From: Bacillota bacterium
GTDB taxonomy: Bacteria > Bacillota > Clostridia > Christensenellales > Aristaeellaceae
Length of the DNA stretch: 64,000 nt
NCBI GenBank assembly: GCA_023411375.1
Contig: JAEYOW010000057.1
Coordinates: 58,877 to 122,876 of the forward strand
Reading direction: 5' to 3'
Below the pieces are notes generated by a model. It saw only the letters and a list, made by a program, of their open reading frames with translations, was not told the DNA's origin and searched no databases. Below are positions 43,233-51,047 of the stretch, piece after piece; the stretch's first letter is position 1; each line of letters opens with the position of its first letter. The position numbers and the translations under genes were made by a program.

Positions 43233-43278
43233 AAAGCGTGCGGCGCGCGGGGCCTGTTCCCCAGGCGCGCACGCTTTT
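43233..43278 (+). terminator. Terminator after dnaJ
   Basis: AAAGCGTGCGGCGCGC pairs with GGCGCGCACGCTTT with one bulge and is followed by TTTTCGG. This would end the chaperone transcript before prmA, although read-through is likely. Confidence 0.75.
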
Positions 43279-43325
43279 CGGCGTTTGAGGCATCCGGGCA
43301 GGGAAACAAAAGCGGAGGTGGCTGC

Positions 43326-44276
43326 ATGCAGTGGTGTGAAGCGATGGTTCATACGACCACGGAGGGTTCGGATATCGTCAGCGAGGCGTTGATGCGGCTT
43401 GGTGCGGCAGGAACGGAGATCGTTGACCGGTCGGATGTGCCCGACCCCACGAAACCAGGCGTTTATTGGGAATTATATGATCCGAAGCTGACGGAAAGCA
43501 TGCCCGAGGACGTGCTGGTCAAGGGTTGGTTTGAGCAGAATGAGCATACGCATGATGTGTTGCAGGCCGTCAGACAACGGCTTGCCGAGCTTTCGCGGGA
43601 GGATTTCGGCATTGTCATGGGCTCGCTTGCGTTGGAAATGCAAAGCGTTGCCGATGAGGATTGGTCAGAGAACTGGAAAAAATACTACAAACCCTTCCGC
43701 ATTGGCACACATTTGGTGGTCAAGCCCACATGGGAACCATATGCGCCGGAGCCGGACGACCTCATAATTGAGCTGGACCCGGGCATGGCCTTTGGAACCG
43801 GCACGCATGAGACTACCAACATGTGCATGCAGCTGTTGGAAAAGCACCTGTCCGACGGAATGCGCGTTATGGACGTGGGCACCGGCAGCGGCATCCTCGC
43901 CATCGCGGCCGCGAAGCTTGGCGCGAAGGATGTGCTCGCCATTGATATCGACCCGGACGCGGTGAAGGTCGCCAGGGAGAACGTCGTGCTGAACAAAGCG
44001 GACGGCAGGGTACGCGTGGTCAAGGGCGACCTTGTTAAAGGAGAGGCCATGCCCTGCGAGCTGGCGGTGGCAAATATTGTCGCGGACGCGATTTGCATGC
44101 TGGCAGGACCGCTAACGAGACATCTGGTGCGCGGAGGGCTGCTGATTTGCTCGGGCATCATCCGGGAGCGCGAGCAGGATGTATTGGCCGCGGCCAAGGC
44201 GGCCGGGTATCAGGTGGCCGACCGGCTGGAAAAGGGCGAGTGGGTTGCGCTCTGCCTGAAAAACGGAGCTGAATAA
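43326..44276 (+). CDS. prmA: Ribosomal protein L11 methyltransferase
   Basis: SAM-dependent methyltransferase of 316 residues that modifies ribosomal protein L11. The PrmA N-terminal domain (TEGSDIVSEALMRLGAAGTE) is followed by the Rossmann core with MDVGTGSGILAIAAAKLGA and LAIDIDPDAV; the catalytic region ANIVADAI is present. GGAGGTG lies 5 bases before the ATG at 43326; the longer frame from 43173 overlaps dnaJ. It shares one base with the rsmE start. Confidence 0.94.
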   Translation: MQWCEAMVHTTTEGSDIVSEALMRLGAAGTEIVDRSDVPDPTKPGVYWELYDPKLTESMPEDVLVKGWFEQNEHTHDVLQAVRQRLAELSREDFGIVMGSLALEMQSVADEDWSENWKKYYKPFRIGTHLVVKPTWEPYAPEPDDLIIELDPGMAFGTGTHETTNMCMQLLEKHLSDGMRVMDVGTGSGILAIAAAKLGAKDVLAIDIDPDAVKVARENVVLNKADGRVRVVKGDLVKGEAMPCELAVANIVADAICMLAGPLTRHLVRGGLLICSGIIREREQDVLAAAKAAGYQVADRLEKGEWVALCLKNGAE

Positions 44277-45037
44277 TGCACCGGTTTTATGTGTGCGGAC
44301 CCGTTAACGGCGCGGGGGAAACGGTTGCGCTTTCGCCGGAGGAAAGCGCGCATGCGGCGCGCGTGTTGCGCCTGCGCCCAGGCGAGGCCGTTCAGCTATT
44401 GAATGGCGAAAACTTGTATGACGCGGAGCTTGTAAGCGTGAACGAGCAAGCCGCCACGGTGCGTATCACCGCTCTTCGCCCATCGCCGGAACCGCCTGCG
44501 AGGGTTGTGTTGCTTCAGGGCCTTCCAAAGGCGGACAAGCTGGAGCTGATTGCGCAGAAGGCGACGGAGCTGGGCGTGTGGGAGCTATGGCCCGTGGAGA
44601 TGGAGCGAAGCGTTGCAAAGGCGGACAAGGCCGACCGGGCGGAAAAGAAACGGGAGCGGCTTTCGCGTATCGCGCTGGAAGCCGCTAAGCAAAGCGGGCG
44701 CGCGCATGTGCCGCATGTCGCGCCCGTTCAAAGCCTTGCCGGGGCGCTGCGGTCCATCGCCGGGGCAACGCCTGGGTTTGACGCGGTGTTCGTCGCCTGG
44801 GAGGATGAGCGTGCGCTTCCGTTCAGCGAGGCTGTCCGAACGTTTTCGCGGCAGGGCAAAGCCCTGGAACGCGCCGCCGTTGTCATTGGACCGGAAGGCG
44901 GCATATCGCGGACGGAATGGGAGAGCCTTCGAGAATTGGGCGCCGTCAGCGTGACGCTTGGGCCGCGTATTCTGCGTACCGAGACCGCCGGGCTGTGCGC
45001 GCTGTCCGTTATATGGGCGGCGCTGGGAGAAATGTAA
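44276..45037 (+). CDS. rsmE: 16S rRNA (uracil(1498)-N3)-methyltransferase
   Basis: SPOUT-class methyltransferase of 253 residues acting on 16S rRNA U1498. An N-terminal PUA-like domain (HRFYVCGPVN, then HAARVLRLRPGE) is followed by the knotted SAM domain with KADKLELIAQKATELGVWEL and IGPEGGISRTEW, ending LGPRILRTETAGL. These are canonical motifs. Start and prmA stop overlap (TAATG), so the two are coupled. Confidence 0.95.
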   Translation: MHRFYVCGPVNGAGETVALSPEESAHAARVLRLRPGEAVQLLNGENLYDAELVSVNEQAATVRITALRPSPEPPARVVLLQGLPKADKLELIAQKATELGVWELWPVEMERSVAKADKADRAEKKRERLSRIALEAAKQSGRAHVPHVAPVQSLAGALRSIAGATPGFDAVFVAWEDERALPFSEAVRTFSRQGKALERAAVVIGPEGGISRTEWESLRELGAVSVTLGPRILRTETAGLCALSVIWAALGEM

Positions 45038-45052
45038 GCAAGGAGTATTGCG

Positions 45053-46345
45053 ATGCCAAAGACCGTTTGCTTTGCCACGTTGGGCTGCAAGGTAAATCAA
45101 TATGATACGCAGGCGATGCTTGAACAGTTTGAGCGTTGCGGCTATACCGTGGCGCCGCAGGGCGCGCCGGTCGACGTGTGCGTGATCAACACATGCACCG
45201 TTACGGGCACGGGGGATAAAAAAAGCATGCAGCTCATCCGCCGTTTTCGCCGCCGCAACCCGCAGGCGGACGTGGTGGTGACGGGCTGCCTTGCGCAGCG
45301 AATGGGAGAGGAACTGCGGGAGACGGGCGCGCGGCTCATCCTCGGCACGCAATACCGCGCCCGCGTTGTGGAGCTGCTGGAAAAGGCGGTCGATGAAGGC
45401 ATTCAGCTTGTGGCGGTGGACGCTCTGGAGAGCGCGCCGTATGAGCCGCTTTTGATTCACAGCCATGAGGGGCATACCCGGGCTGTAATGAAGATACAGG
45501 AGGGCTGCGACAACCGTTGTACCTACTGCATCATACCGTCCGTTCGCGGCGGCGTGCGCTCGCGGCCGCTCCGGGCAATTCGCGAGGAAGCGGAGGAGCT
45601 GGCGCGCGCCGGATTTCAGGAGCTGGTACTCACGGGCATTCATCTCACCAGCTATGGGCGGGATTTGGAGGACAAGCCCACGCTGGCCGGCGCTGTTGGC
45701 GAGGCATGCGCCCCGCAGGGTATTCGCCGCGTGCGGCTTGGGTCGCTTGAACCCCGCGTGGCAAGCGAAACGTTTGTGGAAAAGGTATCGGGTCTTGGCA
45801 AGCTATGCCCGCAGTTTCATCTGGCGTTGCAAAGCGGGAGCGACGAAGTTTTGAGGCGCATGAAGCGCGGCTACAACACCGCGCAGTTTCTGTCTGCTGT
45901 GAAGCGCCTGCGCGCAGCGTATCCGCAGGCTGCCTTCACAACGGATGTTATCGTAGGCTTTCCAGGCGAAACGGAGGATGAGTTTGAGGAAACCATGCGC
46001 TTTTGCGAAAAGGTCGGATTTGCGAAGCTGCATGTTTTTCCCTTTAGCCGTCGGGAGGGCACGCCTGCCGCCGGTATGTCCGGCCAGGTGCCCGAAAGCG
46101 TAAAGGACGCGCGTGTACGCCGTCTGATTGAAACGGGTGAAAGGCTTGCGGTGGCCTATCGCGAGGGGCTGGTCGGAACCGTCCGCGAGGTGCTTTTGGA
46201 AGAGCGGTTGCCTGCGGGTGGGATCATCGGCTATACGCCCGAGTACGTTCATGTGCGTGTGGAAACGGGGGAGCCCGGGGCAATTTCCAGCGTCCGCCTG
46301 GATGGGCTCACACGGGAAGGAATGACGGGTACGGTTGTGGAATAA
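45053..46345 (+). CDS. mtaB: tRNA t6A37 methylthiotransferase MtaB
   Basis: Radical SAM enzyme of 430 residues that converts t6A to ms2t6A at tRNA position 37. The N-terminal domain carries three cysteines for the auxiliary cluster (TLGCKVNQYDTQ, INTCTVTG, VTGCLAQR); the radical SAM cluster motif is CDNRCTYCIIP; the central domain (LALQSGSDEVLRRMKRGY) and a C-terminal TRAM-like region follow. AAGGAG precedes the ATG. It follows rsmE by 15 bp, as in many Firmicutes. Confidence 0.95.
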   Translation: MPKTVCFATLGCKVNQYDTQAMLEQFERCGYTVAPQGAPVDVCVINTCTVTGTGDKKSMQLIRRFRRRNPQADVVVTGCLAQRMGEELRETGARLILGTQYRARVVELLEKAVDEGIQLVAVDALESAPYEPLLIHSHEGHTRAVMKIQEGCDNRCTYCIIPSVRGGVRSRPLRAIREEAEELARAGFQELVLTGIHLTSYGRDLEDKPTLAGAVGEACAPQGIRRVRLGSLEPRVASETFVEKVSGLGKLCPQFHLALQSGSDEVLRRMKRGYNTAQFLSAVKRLRAAYPQAAFTTDVIVGFPGETEDEFEETMRFCEKVGFAKLHVFPFSRREGTPAAGMSGQVPESVKDARVRRLIETGERLAVAYREGLVGTVREVLLEERLPAGGIIGYTPEYVHVRVETGEPGAISSVRLDGLTREGMTGTVVE

Positions 46346-46390
46346 ATCCTTTGGCAAGCTTTTGATGATAATATTAGGGAGGAAAACGCC

Positions 46391-46735
46391 ATGCAGGATT
46401 GCCTGTTTTGCAAGATCATCGCGGGAGAAATCCCGTCCCAAAAGGTATATGAGGACGAGGATACCTATGCCTTCCACGACATCAATCCCCAAGCGCCCGT
46501 CCACGTGCTGGTGGTGAGCAAAAAGCACACGCCGGATGTGGCACATCATGTGGATTTGAACGACCGCGAACTGGCCGCCTGTTTGCGCGCTTGCGCCAGG
46601 GTGGCCGAGCAGCTTGGCCTCGTGGCGGGCGGCTACCGAATTGTTAACAATTGTGGCGAAAACGCATGCCAGACGGTCGGACATATGCACTATCATGTGT
46701 TGGGCGGCGCAAAGCTCAGCGAGCGGATGGCCTGA
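46391..46735 (+). CDS. HIT-family hydrolase (HinT-like)
   Basis: Nucleoside phosphoramidase-type protein of 114 residues. The N-terminal CLFCKIIAGEIPSQKVYED and the catalytic histidine triad GHMHYHVLGG are typical of HinT. It probably hydrolyses adenosine phosphoramidates. GGGAGG precedes the ATG. It lies between mtaB and rpsU, a conserved Firmicute position. Confidence 0.94.
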   Translation: MQDCLFCKIIAGEIPSQKVYEDEDTYAFHDINPQAPVHVLVVSKKHTPDVAHHVDLNDRELAACLRACARVAEQLGLVAGGYRIVNNCGENACQTVGHMHYHVLGGAKLSERMA

Positions 46736-46738
46736 GGT

Positions 46739-46767
46739 ATGAAATTTGCGGACAAAGCAAAATTCAT
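46739..46767. promoter_or_regulatory. Inverted repeat next to the rpsU promoter
   Basis: ATGAAATTTGC (46739-46749), seven bases, GCAAAATTCAT (46757-46767): an 11-bp inverted repeat with one mismatch, ending two bases before the -35. It could be a terminator for the HIT gene lacking a T run, or an operator. Confidence 0.4.
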
Positions 46768-46769
46768 GG

Positions 46770-46798
46770 TTGACGGCATGGCTGATACGCGCTATAAT
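46770..46798 (+). promoter_or_regulatory. Promoter of rpsU
   Basis: TTGACG (46770-46775) and TATAAT (46793-46798) are separated by 17 bp, 81 bp before the GTG start. Confidence 0.8.
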
Positions 46799-46879
46799 AT
46801 CTACATGGTCGCCGTATGCTCTGTAGCAGTCTATTGATTGCCGGGGCTCCAGGCGAGATGAGCGAGGGGAGGGATAACA

Positions 46880-47053
46880 GTGTCCGAGGTACGCATCCGC
46901 GAAAACGAATCCCTGGAAAGCGCTCTGAAGCGGTTCAAACGTCAATGTGCTCGCACAGGTGTTTTGGCAGAGGCTCGCAAGCGTGAGCATTATGAAAAGC
47001 CCAGCGTGAAACGCAAGAAGAAAGCAGAGGCTGCACGTAAGCGCAAGTACTGA
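46880..47053 (+). CDS. rpsU: Small ribosomal subunit protein bS21
   Basis: Ribosomal protein of 57 residues. The translation runs [20 protein letters not shown], continues [19 protein letters not shown] and ends in a basic tail [12 protein letters not shown], which is plainly S21. It starts with GTG after GAGGGGAGGG. It has its own promoter and terminator, so it is a separate unit although next to the heat-shock series. S21 helps base-pairing of mRNA with 16S rRNA during initiation. Confidence 0.96.
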   Translation: MSEVRIRENESLESALKRFKRQCARTGVLAEARKREHYEKPSVKRKKKAEAARKRKY

Positions 47054-47066
47054 TTCATACGCAGTC

Positions 47067-47103
47067 AAGGCCCCGTTCCGGCATCAACCGGAATGGGGCT
47101 TTT
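47067..47103 (+). terminator. Terminator of rpsU
   Basis: AAGGCCCCGTTCCGG pairs with CCGGAATGGGGCTT (one G-U pair) around CATCAA and is followed by TTTT. Confidence 0.88.
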
Positions 47104-47119
47104 GCTGTCGCGTCGAAGA

Positions 47120-47992
47120 TTAATAACAGGCAAGACTTTCGGAAGCTAGATCGTCGCTATTTAATGAGGCGAACAGCGGGGGATCGTCCTGTACGCTTTC
47201 GCTGCGCTGGTCAAAGGCGGAGCACAGCGAGTCCATCAAAAAGCTATGCACGCTCAGCGTGACCATTCGTTTCAGCGGCGCGGGACCGCTGCTGCCGCCG
47301 CACAGGAAACACTGGTCACAGAGGCTTGCGAGCGGAGAGTGCGCAAAGCGCGTAATTCCGATAAGATAGGCGCCGTTTCGCTTTGCTGTTTCCGCCATGC
47401 AAAGCGTGTCCTTTGTGGTGCCGCTGTGGCTGAAAATAACGGCGGCGTCGTCCGCAACCAGCATGGAGGCAAGAAGCTGCTGCGTGCGCGCATCCATGGA
47501 CCAGCAGGCTTTAGGCGTGACGCGCAAAAAAGTCTGATAAGCCGCAATCACCGAGATCAGGGAGCCGCCAACCCCGATGAACAGGATGCGTCCGGCATGG
47601 CGCAGCCGCTCGGCGGCCGCTTCCAATTGCCGCGCGTTCAGCATTTGATAGGTTTCGCGCAACGCGGCAACGCTGTCCAGATATACCTGATGAATTTGCC
47701 CGGCGATCGTGCCGGCAACCTTTTCCGCGTAGCCGTCAAGAATGGTTTTCTGCTCGGCGGCGCGTACCGCAAGCGCGAGCTTCATGCGAAACTCTTGATA
47801 ACCGTTGCAACCGATATGGCAGCAAAAGCGAAAGACGCTGCTTTCGCCAACGTTACATTTTTCGGCGAGCTGGATGATGGACATGTATACAACTTCCTCG
47901 CCGTGCGCAAGGATATAATCCGCGATGCTGCGCTCGACACGCGTCAGGACGTTGTACTGTGATTTGATGGCAGAAAAGACGTCCCCGCACAT
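47120..47992 (-). CDS. MurR/RpiR-family transcriptional regulator
   Basis: Regulator of 290 residues. The N-terminal RpiR helix-turn-helix covers about 10-80 (VERSIADYILAHGEEVVYMS, then IIQLAEKCNVGESSVFRFC), and the C-terminal SIS sugar-phosphate domain follows (RILFIGVGGSLISVIAAY, AVIFSHSGTTKDT). Such proteins sense phosphosugars. The start at 47992 follows GGGGGG. It is a lone gene on the - strand between rpsU and purC, so its target is not clear. The nucleotide-sugar gene downstream of purC is one candidate. Confidence 0.88.
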   Translation of the reverse strand: MCGDVFSAIKSQYNVLTRVERSIADYILAHGEEVVYMSIIQLAEKCNVGESSVFRFCCHIGCNGYQEFRMKLALAVRAAEQKTILDGYAEKVAGTIAGQIHQVYLDSVAALRETYQMLNARQLEAAAERLRHAGRILFIGVGGSLISVIAAYQTFLRVTPKACWSMDARTQQLLASMLVADDAAVIFSHSGTTKDTLCMAETAKRNGAYLIGITRFAHSPLASLCDQCFLCGGSSGPAPLKRMVTLSVHSFLMDSLCSAFDQRSESVQDDPPLFASLNSDDLASESLACY

Positions 47993-48191
47993 AATGGTAC
48001 CCCCCGCAGCTTTAGTGATTTTTTGAATGAGCTAATGCCTATTTTAACACTGGGAATTTCTTATGTCAACTCCCAAATGGTCTGAAAGCCACAAATTCAG
48101 GCGGGCATGTAACCAGGCTATGCCCCGGGACGCGCAGCGCATAGGGTACGCATCCATTGTGCGTAACGCAAAGCGTTGGCGGACGCGACCC

Positions 48192-48220
48192 TTGCACCGC
48201 CTGTCGAACCGTGCTACAAT
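48192..48220 (+). promoter_or_regulatory. Promoter of purC
   Basis: TTGCAC (48192-48197) and TACAAT (48215-48220) are separated by 17 bp, 45 bp before the start codon. Confidence 0.7.
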
Positions 48221-48265
48221 AGGGCGAAACCAGTAAACAGAACAAAGAAGCAAGAAGGAGAACGC

Positions 48266-49000
48266 ATGAGCAACATTACCGACCTGATCGCCGAGGGGAA
48301 AGGCAAGCGGCTTTACGCTACAGAGAACCCGGAGGAGGCGGTTGTTTATTATCGTGATGAAACCTTTGCCTTTCACGGCCTGAAGCGCGGGCGAATCATC
48401 GGCAAAGGCGAGATCAACAACCTGATCTGCGAGTACATGTTTACCATGCTGACCGAGAAAGGCGTGCCCAACCACTTTATCCGACGCATTGACAACCGCT
48501 GCTCTTTAATCAAGCGCGTTAAAATCATTCCTGTGGTGGTCAAGGTGCGAAACATCGTGGCTGGCAGCCTGGCCAAGCGCATCGGTTATCCGGATGGAAC
48601 GCGGCTGAAAAATACCGTGATTGAATACTGCTTGAAGGACCCGGAACTGGAGGATCCGCTCGTTAACCTTACCCATATAACGGCCATGTCCCTGGCGACG
48701 CAGGAGGAAATCCGGCGTATGGAGGAGCTGAGCCTCCGGGTGAATGAAATCGTAAGCGAATGCATGCGTGAGATCAGCATTGAGCTGATCGATTTTAAGC
48801 TGGAATTTGGACGTTACAATGACGATATCCTGCTGGCGGACGAGGTCTCGCCCGATACCTGCCGCTTCTGGGATGCGCGCACACACGAGCCGTTGGACAT
48901 CGACCGTTTTCGCCGTGACCTCGGCGATGTGGAGGAAGCATACCGCGAGGTGCTCCACCGCCTGACGGGCAACGTGCTAAAAAACGCGGAGGAGGTATAG
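48266..49000 (+). CDS. purC: SAICAR synthetase PurC
   Basis: Phosphoribosylaminoimidazole-succinocarboxamide synthase of 244 residues, an ATP-dependent step of purine synthesis. The family sequence is clear: AEGKGKRLYATENPEEAVVYY, VPVVVKVRNIVAGS-type segment at about 95-105 (IIPVVVKVRNIVAGSLAKR), and DFKLEFGR near the end. AAGGAG precedes the ATG at 48266; the upstream part of the frame overlaps the promoter. It stands apart from other pur genes, which is unusual, and is 3 bp from the nucleotide-sugar gene. Confidence 0.95.
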   Translation: MSNITDLIAEGKGKRLYATENPEEAVVYYRDETFAFHGLKRGRIIGKGEINNLICEYMFTMLTEKGVPNHFIRRIDNRCSLIKRVKIIPVVVKVRNIVAGSLAKRIGYPDGTRLKNTVIEYCLKDPELEDPLVNLTHITAMSLATQEEIRRMEELSLRVNEIVSECMREISIELIDFKLEFGRYNDDILLADEVSPDTCRFWDARTHEPLDIDRFRRDLGDVEEAYREVLHRLTGNVLKNAEEV

Positions 49001-49003
49001 GGT

Positions 49004-50029
49004 ATGTTTTTGGATAAGACTCTCATGATCACAGGGGGCACCGGCTCCTTTGGCGAGGCGGTGCTCAAGCGCTTTTTGAACACGGATATCAGGGAAATAC
49101 GCATTTTCAGCCGGGACGAGAAAAAACAGGACGATATGCGTCACCGTTATCAAAGCGAAAAAGTGAAATATTACCTTGGCGACGTGCGGGATTTAAGCAG
49201 CGTGAAAAACGCGATGCACGGCGTGGATTACCTGTTTCACGCGGCGGCGCTCAAGCAGGTGCCCTCATGTGAGTTTTTTCCGATTGAAGCGGTTAAAACC
49301 AACGTGCTGGGCACCGATAACGTGCTGACCGCCTGTATCGACGCGGGCGTGCGAAAGGTTATTTGCCTTTCCACCGATAAAGCCGCTTATCCCGTTAACG
49401 CAATGGGTACGTCCAAGGCGATGATGGAAAAGGTATTTGTGGCTAAGTCGCGCACTGTTTCACCTGAAAAAACGCTGATATGCGGCACACGCTACGGAAA
49501 CGTCATGTGCTCCCGGGGATCAGTGATCCCGCTGTTTATTGAGCAGATCAAGGCGGGCCTGCCTCTGACGGTGACGCATCCGGAGATGACGCGCTTCATC
49601 ATGAGCTTGGAAGAAGCCGTCGAGCTGGTGCTTTTCGCCTTTGAAAACGCGCGCGGTGGCGATATTCTGGTCAAGAAGGCCCCCGCATGTACGATTGGAA
49701 CGTTGGTTGAGGCCGTCAAGGAGGTTTTTCATGCGGACAACCCCGTGCGCGTGATCGGCATGCGGCATGGGGAAAAGATGTATGAAACCTTGCTGACCAA
49801 TGAGGAATGCATGCACGCCGTAGATATGGGGAATTTTTTCCGCGTGCCGTCCGATTCGCGCGATTTAAACTATGATAAATACGTAGTTGAGGGGGACGAG
49901 GACCGCAATACCCTGACGGAGTTCAACTCCAGCAACACCACGCTGCTCAGCGTGGAGCAGGTGAAGGGAAAGCTGCTATCGCTGGCTTATATACAGGAGG
50001 AGCTTGAAAAATGGGGGAAGGATGCCTGA
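49004..50029 (+). CDS. UDP-GlcNAc 4,6-dehydratase/5-epimerase-like protein (FnlA/CapE type)
   Basis: Extended SDR of 341 residues that makes 6-deoxy-4-keto amino sugars for surface polysaccharides. The cofactor loop is ITGGTGSFGEAV (about 9-20); AALKQVPSCE is the family signature; the active site uses STDKAAYPVNAMGTSKAMMEK with Met in place of the usual catalytic Tyr, as in CapE/FnlA enzymes. The C-terminal region has the substrate-specific extension (DYDKYVVEGD-like). GGAGGAGG lies before the ATG. It follows purC by 3 bp and overlaps a GNAT gene by 19 bp. No other polysaccharide gene is in the window. Confidence 0.85.
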   Translation: MFLDKTLMITGGTGSFGEAVLKRFLNTDIREIRIFSRDEKKQDDMRHRYQSEKVKYYLGDVRDLSSVKNAMHGVDYLFHAAALKQVPSCEFFPIEAVKTNVLGTDNVLTACIDAGVRKVICLSTDKAAYPVNAMGTSKAMMEKVFVAKSRTVSPEKTLICGTRYGNVMCSRGSVIPLFIEQIKAGLPLTVTHPEMTRFIMSLEEAVELVLFAFENARGGDILVKKAPACTIGTLVEAVKEVFHADNPVRVIGMRHGEKMYETLLTNEECMHAVDMGNFFRVPSDSRDLNYDKYVVEGDEDRNTLTEFNSSNTTLLSVEQVKGKLLSLAYIQEELEKWGKDA

Positions 50030-50814
50030 AACAGGCAGTTGGGGCAAAAGCGCTGAAAGGCGCCGCGCCCCTTTTTGACGGCTGGGATGAAACCATGATC
50101 TTCTCGGCGCTTCAGGGTATAATGGGAATGGTCTGGACCTGCGGGCAAAAGGATGATCCGCCGCGTGCGGCCGTCTGTGAAAACGGTGATTTTGTTTTCT
50201 TTGCCGGGGACGCGGCCTCGGCGGAGGCGCGCGTGATCGCGGAAGCGTTTCGGCAGCGGCTTGGCGGGCGCGGCGCGATCCTTACGCCCCAAACCCCGGC
50301 CTGGTTGGAGCTTCTCAAAAGTGTATTTGGAGATACGGCAAGGCCCGGAGAGCGTTACGCCATCCGCAAGGAGGGAGATTGCTTTGACCGGGAGCGCCTG
50401 AGAGGATTTGTTCATGCGCTGCCCGACGGTCTTCGCCTCAGGCCGATTGACCGCCGCCTGTATGACTGCGTGATGGAGGCGGAATGGTCGCGCGATTTTT
50501 GCTCCCAGTTTGGCTCGGCGGAGCGCTACCTGGCCCATGGGTTGGGCGTCGTTGCATTAAGGGGCGATGAGCTTGTCGGAGGCGCGTCCTCCTACATTTA
50601 TTATAAAGAAGGCATTGAAATTGAGGTGGATACGCGCGCGGACATGCGCAGGCGAGGAATTGCGCTGGCATGCTGCGCGCAGCTGATTTTGAACGCGCTT
50701 GACCGCGGGCTGTATCCCAGCTGGGACGCGGCCAGCCGCGCGTCCGTCGCCCTGGCGGAAAAGCTTGGGTACCGGGAGGCGGGCCCATATGCAATTCTTG
50801 AAATCAATGAATGA
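50011..50814 (+). CDS. GNAT-family acetyltransferase
   Basis: Protein of 267 residues of the GNAT_acetyltran type. The N-terminal half is a variable domain; the C-terminal half carries the acetyl-CoA site (VDTRADMRRRGIALACCAQL) and ends with the typical SRASVALAEKLGYREAGPY. AGGAGG at 49995-50000, inside the previous gene, lies 10 bases before the ATG at 50011, so a 19-bp overlap is likely real. It could acetylate an amino sugar made with the overlapping FnlA-like gene, but the fold is also used for antibiotics and small amines. A terminator follows. Confidence 0.82.
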   Translation: MGEGCLKQAVGAKALKGAAPLFDGWDETMIFSALQGIMGMVWTCGQKDDPPRAAVCENGDFVFFAGDAASAEARVIAEAFRQRLGGRGAILTPQTPAWLELLKSVFGDTARPGERYAIRKEGDCFDRERLRGFVHALPDGLRLRPIDRRLYDCVMEAEWSRDFCSQFGSAERYLAHGLGVVALRGDELVGGASSYIYYKEGIEIEVDTRADMRRRGIALACCAQLILNALDRGLYPSWDAASRASVALAEKLGYREAGPYAILEINE

Positions 50815-50828
50815 GATACGGCACATAC

Positions 50829-50867
50829 GCTCCGCCGCGTCCCCATGGGTCCGGCGGGGCATTTTTT
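50829..50867 (+). terminator. Terminator after the GNAT gene
   Basis: GCTCCGCCG (50829-50837) pairs with CGGCGGGGC (50852-50860, one G-U) and ATTTTTT follows. Confidence 0.85.
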
Positions 50868-51047
50868 CATCCTGAGGATTGAGCCGACACCGCCAAATTT
50901 CATACCGCCGCAAAAATTTTGTCAAAAAAATCACATTGGAGCAGGAAAACAGGAAGGAGAAGCAGAATCAAATGAATGGGGAGCAGGTTGAACTTTTTCA
51001 GCCTCTTCTCAACCAAAGACCACATACCGCATGGAAGGAGAACGGAA

